From Funneliformis mosseae (Eukaryota > Glomeromycota > Glomeromycetes > Glomerales > Glomeraceae), in the NCBI GenBank assembly GCA_910592005.1, contig CAJVPP010000591.1, positions 1 through 29,268 on the forward strand: DNA of 29,268 bases. Direction: 5' to 3'. Under the pieces are notes generated by a model that saw only the letters and a program-made list of their open reading frames with translations, did no database searches and had not been told where the DNA came from. The translations under genes were made by a program, and so were the position numbers. Shown here in pieces: positions 23,546 to 29,268 of the stretch (position 1 is the stretch's first letter; every line of letters starts with the position of its first letter).

Positions 23546-25393
23546 TCACATATAGCAATCTAACAAATGTGATAATTCAGACTTCTCTTTAAGAAACAAC
23601 CTCTCATCATAATTTTGAATTGACATACCGAAATCAGTCAAATAAATATATCCTCTTTCATCAATCAGGATATTTTCTTCACGAATGTCATTGTGAAGAA
23701 TTTTACAATCATGAATTCTTTTTAATGCACTAAGAGCCCGTTTCTTTTGCCATCTATTTATTTTATGGTGATACAATGTGGTACCAACAATACTCAATCC
23801 CATAACAAAGCTCATTCCCTCTGCCAAATCCCCATAAACAACAGTTCTGAAATATATACACCCTGAAGTTTAGCAAGAACTCTATATATTTCAACTTCCT
23901 TTCACAATTCATCCAGACAATTAGGTTTCTTTGACAAGTCTGTGCATTTTAAGATAATTGGTTTCTCACGGAATTCACATTCAAGAACCTTTTTGTTTTC
24001 TCCAACACTTAATATACTTGTATACTTAAAATCCCCATACTTAAAACTCTGTGCTTCCATGGCTTGTTTTCCTGATGTTTTTCCGGAAGTACTGGAAGAT
24101 GATTCTTTGGAAGATGAAGCTAGCGTTAGTTGACTTTTTCCAGAAGGGGGTTGTCTTGAGCTAGGATCATCATATCGGCGTTTTCGAGAATTACATTGTG
24201 AATCATCAGCTTGTGTAATAATGTTGGCATGAGGGAATGATGACCATTGTCAATTGCCTGCTGGGCTAAATAGGCGTAGGTTTTTAGAACTGGTGGATGT
24301 GTCGAATCATATCCAAGAGAGTTTGATATATATAGACATCTATGTTCTCTCTTAACAAACCAACTACGATCATAAGTAGAAAGTATTCCATATTTAAATT
24401 CGTTTTCTGACAAGTAGTTGTAGAGTTGTTGTATGACCATCCTCACTTTAGCATTCTCTTCGCAAACTTCATGTAACATTTGGTCAGGTGTGACATCGTT
24501 TAAAATGTGTATTCTCTTGATTTTGATTGCTAAGATCAATACATCTTCATCTTTTTTGTGGCAAACAAAATCTGGTTCACCAGTGCCAGAAACGCTTCAT
24601 GTTGCAAATACAAAATTAGATCCAATCATGTTCAACGGAATGCAAACATTAACGTCTATAGCCTGGCAGACAACTTCTACATTGGTTGGAATAAAATTTT
24701 CATTAAAAGCCAGTTTTGCATATTTCTTTTGTTCTTGATCGAATGTATAATTATTTACACTTTCGAGAAAATCTTCCCAAATCATCACTTCGTCCGGAGG
24801 GTTGCCGATTGCATTTGTGGAGCTTGTCAAAGTAGTGCCATGCGGAGAATATGCGAGATGTGGTAGAGCACACAATAAATATTCTTCAAGGCTGAGAAGG
24901 ATTGAAAATTAAATAAAATGTTCAATAACGGTTACAAGATGTAAACAATAAGTGTTTCCCACTAAAAAAGCTTTGGTAGATTAATAGCAGAAAACAAACA
25001 ACACGAGAATAAGATTAAATTTGTCATATGAGAAAGCTGTGCTTTTCTATATTCGAAACTCGTATTACTACAGTAACCTTCTCCATAAAACTGTGTAAAC
25101 ACTGACTTAGTATCATTCTCCCAACAAACTCGCAATACCATATTACTACGTCCACTCTACCCTATGTATATACTACTCTATGTCCCCAATGCCCGAGTCA
25201 CAAAGTCGTTACCTGGTTAAGCAGCCGCCAAGAGAGCCTTTAGATAACTAACCCTAGTGGTGTCGTCATTGCAGGCTGATAGAACTGCAGCCGCTTCTGC
25301 TTTCTGAGCAGGTTTATTGGTAAAATGCATGAATAGTGCTGTCTTTTTATTGTCATCAAGAGTAAGACGTGAAATTTCTAGGTAGAGTTCCAT
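23546..25393 (-). pseudogene. Nuclease-like plus protein-kinase-like effector-type gene, broken
   Basis: The C-terminal part (23827-23546, continuing from about 24110 after a frameshift near 23850) is a protein-kinase-like domain: VLECEFREKPIILKC (N lobe Lys), HNDIREENILI catalytic loop, TDFG, and an end in LSHLLDCYM. Before it is a Ser-rich linker (KESSSSTSGKTSG). Upstream, 24875-24126 holds PDEVMIWEDFLE, GEPDFVC...LAIKIKR and YGILSTYDRSWFVK, resembling the PD-(D/E)XK nuclease-like domain joined to kinases in Crinkler/RHS-like effectors of these fungi; the expected Glu of ExK is not seen. The N-terminal part starts MELYLEISRLTLDDN at 25393 and has TAA/TAG stops at likely Gln positions. TGA falls at probable Trp positions near 24597 (FATWSV), 23902 and 25400. 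Frameshifts occur near 24125 and 23850. An intron around 24890-24960 is possible. Function in the element is unknown. Confidence 0.55.
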
Positions 25394-25520
25394 CTTACTT
25401 CATTTGCTGCACGATGTGATCTAGTATCATAATATACTGACACTGATCAGTGGCTTAATCAATGACGTAATTATTACAAAATTCTATTATTTCCATTGTA
25501 TTCAGAATGACCAATGATAA

Positions 25521-26153
25521 TTGATGTGCAGCAACGCACATTTTTCTACTTAAGCATTATCGCAAGATTTTATTATAGAAGCAAGCACTAGTCGCTTACT
25601 TTCAGAAAACCAAACAATAATACCGTTAAATAAAATAAACGAAACATATCAAGCAATTCCATCAATTACGCCTTACGAAAATATTCACATTCACAAGTGA
25701 ATTCTTCCTTGAAATATTAATTGGTTTCATTCTTGGTTTATCGGTAAACTGATTAATCTGTAATAGCCAGCTCAATTGTACTGGCACATTGATGAAGACT
25801 GGAAAATTGTCAAAAACGAAACCGTCAGTGAACAAAATTTATTTGCCAAATATTGAAACATTGTGGAATGATCTAAAACAATTGTACGATAAACGAACCG
25901 AATTGGATTTAACAACAAAATGGCATTTGAAATTTATAAATTGCTTGAAGAAAAGACTGTTGCGGCTTCTACAATATAAAAATTTTATTTTTGAAGAACA
26001 ACCCCGCGGAGAAAGACCATCGAGGCAATTCAACGTTAGATCGATAAAGAGAAGAAAGATGTAAACTACTTAGACGGGAAAAATAAAAATGAAGTAGATG
26101 ATAGTAGTAATACTATTACTAATAGTGATAGTAAAGAAGATACTGAAATTTAA
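25521..26153 (+). pseudogene. Decayed plus-strand gene with an FY..TP..AI tail motif
   Basis: One plus-strand frame gives protein-like text for about 210 codons: LLSENQTIIPLNKINETYQA, ENIHIHK, NINWFHSWFIGKL, YWHIDEDWKIVKNETVSEQN, MAFEIYKLLEEKTVAASTI, RTTPRRKTIEAIQR, and an acidic Asn/Ser/Asp-rich tail ending KEDTEI at the TAA of 26151-26153. It is interrupted by five TGA, four TAA and two TAG. The TI.KFY..TP..KT..AI segment resembles C-terminal motifs seen in several Rhizophagus effector- or transposon-type proteins. Another frame has an uninterrupted 91-codon stretch (25789-26064) that I take as a shadow. It lies head-to-head with the kinase-like gene. Function unknown; no start codon can be fixed. 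Confidence 0.4.
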
Positions 26154-26452
26154 TTTGCATCAGAGTGACCAAAGAATAGGTTATACTCATAAATGGCTTT
26201 AGGTCCAAGTATTTTCTTCCCATGCAATCACTCTGGTGCTTTTAACATTACTTATATTTTCAAAAGCATGCATTTCAATAATTGAAATAATAAAATTTAT
26301 GCTTACGAAAAAATTGAAATATTTTTACGTTGTTTGATGTTTTTAATTTAATGTGTCAAAGCTCAACGGATGCGCTTAAGCAGTTTTTTATCCTGACTAT
26401 AAAGAATAATTTTTCGTTTATTATTATAGGTCGTTCGATCAGTGGAGGCCTT
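26154..26452. other. Spacer with a short inverted repeat inside the 7.2-kb element
   Basis: CATCAGAGTGA at 26158-26168 pairs with TCACTCTGGTG at 26228-26238 with one mismatch, right after the plus-strand pseudogene stop. The remainder is unremarkable mixed sequence with no gene. Confidence 0.35.
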
Positions 26453-26734
26453 TTACGTTAACCTGACTTTCCTTTACCTTTCTTTAAGTTTTCGTTTCTT
26501 TCTTAGTTTATCGTGCGTTGGTGTTAATGCTTGTTTAGTAGTTATGATTTTCCGTTCCTCTTGATAAATTTCATAAGTGATTTTTTCTTGATCTAGATAT
26601 TCCTGAAGAGTTTGGGTATCATTGATTTTAAAAACATAGGGAGCAATTTTTTCTCCTTAAGCTTTCTTTAAAATACTTTTAATGGTGCTGTAATTCTTGG
26701 GTTCCATGGTGGATTTAATGTAAATTAGTTTCAT
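26453..26734 (-). pseudogene. Right-hand copy of the inverted-repeat ORF, longer but with stops
   Basis: An ATG at 26734 begins MKLIYIKSTMEPKNYSTIKS, matching the left ORF. It carries TAA where the left copy has CAA (after ILKKA), then continues YVFKINDTQTLQEYLD past the end of the inverted repeat into a unique basic tail (YQEERKIITTKQALTPTH, then DKLRKKRKLKER), a second TAA, and a final TAA at 26453-26455. The tail is Lys/Arg-rich. The left copy lacks this tail because homology stops at its TAA. Perhaps the right copy is the full-length ancestor and the left is truncated by the end of the repeat. Family unknown. Confidence 0.5.
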
Positions 26735-26974
26735 ATTAATATTTTATATATAGAGGTAATCCTATATTAATCCTGTTATGGTTTATAATCATCCTATTTT
26801 GGTATGATAAAGGGAGCATTAAAATTAACAAGTCCATGAGCACATTATTACTTTTCAAAACGTCATCAGTCACATTGTACACTGGTCAATTTTACAGCCA
26901 CATCATAATCAGCCTCTCATTTATGTCAAAAAAACAGAATGTTCACTTTGTCTGGTTTTGTTGCAGTCTGCCCC
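26565..26974 (-). repeat. Right terminal inverted repeat of the 7.2-kb element
   Basis: Inverted copy of 19779-20188. Differences from the left copy are mostly transitions (for example ATT/ACT, GAT/GAC, AAC/AAT near the outer end), with a denser cluster just inside the ORF start. The outer end is CTGCCCC at 26968-26974. Confidence 0.85.
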
Positions 26975-27115
26975 ATATAATAAATTTACATATTATTAAT
27001 AAATATCAAAATTGAATATTTAATATTTAAAACTTAAAGTTAATTTTCATGTTCTGATTTAATAATTTTAGCAGTTTCTTAATATAAAAGAAAAAATTGG
27101 TCTTCTAAATCTATA

Positions 27116-27286
27116 CAGTTAACTTTTATTATAATAAACTTTAATTCTAGACTTTAATTTTACTATATAGCTATAATGAAGATTTTAAGATATTTGATTA
27201 GCCAATTTGTTATAATAAAAGTATTTTTATTATATTTATTTAAAAAATTCGTCATATCAAGAGTTCACTATATTAAAAGTTGATTA
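27116..27286. mobile_element. 171-bp pogo-like MITE inserted in the 166-bp repeat
   Basis: The left end CAGTTAACTTTTATTATAAT follows TA at 27114-27115. The right end, read inward, is TAATCAACTTTTAATATAG and is followed by TA at 27287-27288. Removing the element plus one TA restores the repeat consensus (CTTATAGTTTAT...ACTAATTAAAG). The ends resemble the CAGTCAACTCTT terminus at the start of the window, so both probably belong to one pogo/Tigger-like group. No coding capacity. Confidence 0.6.
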
Positions 27287-27600
27287 TAGTTTATACTAAT
27301 TAAAGTTATAATATTAATAAACTTATATATTAAAAATAAATAATAAAATTAAATATTTAATATTTAAAGCTCACAATTAAATTTTTATATTCTAATTTAA
27401 TGATTTTAGCAGTTTCTTTATATAAAAGAAAAAATTAGTCTTCTAAACTTATAGTTTATTACTAATTAAAGTTGTAATACTAATAAATTTATATATTATT
27501 AATAAATAATAAAATTAAATATTTAATATTTAAAGCTCAAAGTTAATTTTTTATGTTCTGATTTAATGATTTTAACAATTTTTTTATATAATAATTAATT

Positions 27601-27849
27601 ATTTTTTTATATGATTATTTTCTAATATATTTTAACACAATTTAAATTCTATTTTATATTTTTAAATTAAAATTAATTAAGTAAATTAAAAGCTTTATTT
27701 TTAGAAAAAAATATTATAAATAAGTATTTTCTTTTTATTTTCACTTATTTTTATATAAATTAATTTTTTATGATTTATTTATTCTTTTATTATTTACTTT
27801 TTTTTTAATTTTCAAATTTCAAATTTTGAGATTCATATATTATTATATT
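27601..27849. other. AT-rich DNA after the tandem repeat
   Basis: Homopolymer-rich A/T sequence with no gene or paired repeat that I can recognise. Confidence 0.3.
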
Positions 27850-29090
27850 ATAAACATTTTGATGTTGTATTACTTTAAGTTTTTTAATCAATACCTTGAT
27901 TATAATAAGTAAATAAATGTTTAAAATCTACTTTATTCATTTTTTTAAATTGTTCATAATTTAAAGAATCTAATAAATTAAATACTTTTAACAAAATTTC
28001 AACAAGTTTCTATAATAACTTTTTTCTTAATTTTATACTTATTATTCTCTAATTAAAATTGAATCTCTAATATATTCTGATAATAATATTATAAGTTATT
28101 CTCTTTCAATTTCTAATAATAATATTTATGATTTTAAATTATCAATATCTATTTAATTTTTAATATTTTATTTTATAAATTTAATATCAAATTATTTTAA
28201 TACTTTAACAAATATAAAATAATATTTAAACAAGTAAAATTAACTGAATATACATTATTAAAATAATTTTTGTAAAGTTAAATTATCAATAATATTTGAT
28301 AAAAAATAGGTTACAGTTCTTATATATTATTTTTATTAGTAATTGGAAAAAGTGACAAAAATGCTACTAAATTTTTAAATTGTATATCATAATTTTTACT
28401 TTTTATTCTAATTTTATAATTAATCTAATATTCAATTCAACAAAAAAAATAATATTATACTTTAATATATTATCATTATTATTCTCAATACTTTTCATAG
28501 TTTTATTATTTCTATTTAAATATTTACATATCATAATATTTATAATTACTCAAATTAATTCTAAAACTCTATATGTAGTTGTATAACTAATAACTTTTCT
28601 AATTTATTTAAATAAAATACTTCTAAATTCACTGTTAAATTAAAAATACTATAACCTAAAAAATTGTAATTAATATACTTTACATATTCTTTAATATATA
28701 TTATTAATCTAAAATTAATTTTACATTATTTTTTTTATTAAATACCTAAAATTATTTCATTACAAGCTACATTTAAATAATTATTATTTGATATTCTTAT
28801 ATTATTATAATATATTTCACAAATATTATGAATATTTATATTACAATTTAAATTTTCTTCTAATTCAAGTATTATAATATTTGGTAATATAAGTTAATAT
28901 TTAATTAATATATTTTTTAAAATTTCTTTATAAAAGTATTTACATTCTAATTATTCAAATTTATTTATATAAGTTTTTAATAAATTATTAATAAAATTTA
29001 ATTTACTAAATAAAATTATATTACTATTATTATTATTACTATTATTATTATTATTATCACTATTAATAATTAATTTTAATAATATAAGCA
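27850..29090 (-). pseudogene. Very degraded transposon-type coding relic
   Basis: Minus-strand fragments read protein-like text in order. The start is Asn-rich (near 29060), then FSKLNFINNLLKTYINKFE, ECKYFYKEILKNILIKY, NINIHNICEIYYNNIRISNN and LNVACNEIIL (about 29020-28760). Later come VTYFLSNIIDNLTLQKLF (about 28310), LLSEYIRDSILIRE (about 28080), and RF and TFIYLL pieces near 27920. I recall similar text from repetitive uncharacterised Glomeromycotina proteins of transposon type, but cannot name a domain. Many stops and strong AT drift show long decay. Confidence 0.4.
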
Positions 29091-29268
29091 AAAGAAACTA
29101 AAAAACTATACATAATATAATATGTGAACTATTACAAATTATATTAAAAATATTACTATATGGGTTCTTTGCTAGGAAAATGAGGTTCTCGGACCTTCTG
29201 ACCAAAATCAAGATTTTTGCTTTATATTAATGTGTAATATATAAACTTTATTTGGTTAAATTTTTATA
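29091..29268. other. Window end with a small GC-richer island
   Basis: 29160-29222 (GGGTTCTTTGCTAGGAAAATG, then GGTTCTCGGACCTTCTGACC) is clearly GC-richer than the 1.5 kb before it. It may be the edge of another repeat or element that continues outside the window. No frame of useful length is visible. Confidence 0.3.

Larger units (their letters stand above)
19779..26974. mobile_element. 7.2-kb element bounded by 410-bp terminal inverted repeats
   Basis: Both ends start GGGGCAGAYTGCAACAAAAC when read inward and stay aligned for about 410 bp, at roughly 94% by eye. The element interrupts a ~166-bp tandem repeat unit. Intact neighbouring units (27302 and 27467 regions) read TTATAATATTAATAAA or TTGTAATACTAATAAA, whereas here ...TTATAATAT precedes the element and ATATAATAAATTT follows, giving a short AT-rich target duplication of about 4 bp. 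Cargo: an ORF in each inverted repeat, a three-gene minus-strand cluster using TGA for Trp, a DUF7869-like transposase gene, a nuclease/kinase-like gene and a decayed plus-strand gene. The interior is clearly GC-richer than the flanks. I do not recognise the element as a named family. Confidence 0.8.
19701..27600. repeat. ~166-bp AT-rich tandem repeat, split by two insertions
   Basis: Units begin TTTAGCAGTTTCTTTATATA. Unit 1 is 19701-19778 continued at 26975-27065 (split by the 7.2-kb element). Unit 2 is 27066-27403 (split by a 171-bp element plus TA). Unit 3 is 27404-27569. A fourth partial unit starts at 27570. With insertions removed, the spacings are about 165-168 bp. Shared interior text includes ACTAATTAAAGTT and AATATTTAATATTTAAA. 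Confidence 0.75.

Noticed and set aside
24433..24866. Overlapping plus-strand ORFs of about 100 codons
   Set aside because: They are antisense shadows of the nuclease-like module, which has recognisable motifs on the minus strand.
25789..26064. Open 91-codon plus-strand ORF
   Set aside because: The neighbouring frame gives longer collinear protein-like text with a recognisable tail running to 26153. The 91-codon frame has no motif, though this choice is not certain.
19779..26974. Polinton/Maverick or virophage identity for the 7.2-kb element
   Set aside because: It is shorter than typical Polintons, the target duplication appears to be about 4 bp rather than 6, and no polymerase B, integrase, protease or capsid text was seen.
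1..29268. CRISPR arrays, rRNA or tRNA genes
   Set aside because: No spaced direct repeats of CRISPR form, no rRNA-like blocks and no convincing tRNA cloverleaf were noticed. Reading by eye could miss a tRNA.

Overview
The window looks like nuclear DNA of an arbuscular mycorrhizal fungus close to Rhizophagus. Three things suggest this: very AT-rich intergenic DNA, a host gene cut by ten short GT-AG introns (67-98 bp), and a dense load of decayed transposons (Helitron, FAR1-type MULE, DUF7869-type, Tc1/pogo-like) of the kind abundant in Glomeromycotina. The organism is inferred from gene style and family resemblance; no search was run.

Layout. 1-91: end of a Tc1/pogo-like element. About 945-5460 (minus): wrecked Helitron Rep/PIF1-helicase gene. 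5546-5675: small hAT-like MITE with a perfect 8-bp target duplication. 5851-5962: GC-richer hairpin repeat. 6950-13952 (plus): the only clearly intact host gene, a FAB1/PIKfyve phosphatidylinositol-3-phosphate 5-kinase. The 11 exons were assembled by hand into 2061 codons with FYVE, CCT-like, Cys-rich and PIP-kinase domains. About 14640-17283 (minus): decayed MULE transposase with a telomere-like tract inside it. 18127-18914: decayed TA-flanked DNA transposon. 27850-29090 (minus): very degraded coding relic.

The unusual part is 19779-26974, a 7.2-kb unit bounded by 410-bp terminal inverted repeats that start GGGGCAG. It is inserted in one unit of a ~166-bp AT-rich tandem repeat, and uninterrupted repeat units beside it show the empty site. 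It holds (i) a 56-codon ORF within the left inverted repeat, with a diverged longer copy in the right; (ii) three tightly packed small minus-strand genes (coiled coil, zinc ribbon, coiled coil) that read through only if TGA is tryptophan; the first two share a TAATG stop/start overlap as in bacterial operons; (iii) a DUF7869-like transposase gene, also with TGA at likely Trp positions; (iv) a nuclease-like plus protein-kinase-like effector-type gene; (v) a decayed plus-strand gene.

The TGA=Trp bias against largely intact Gln codons suggests that at least the three-gene block evolved under genetic code 4. Candidate sources are the Mollicutes-related endobacteria of these fungi or, less likely, a mitochondrial plasmid. 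The whole may be a mobile element that moved between fungal nucleus and endosymbiont. This is an inference. Later C-to-T decay has added some TAA/TAG stops, and there are frameshifts, so the nuclear copy is probably inactive.
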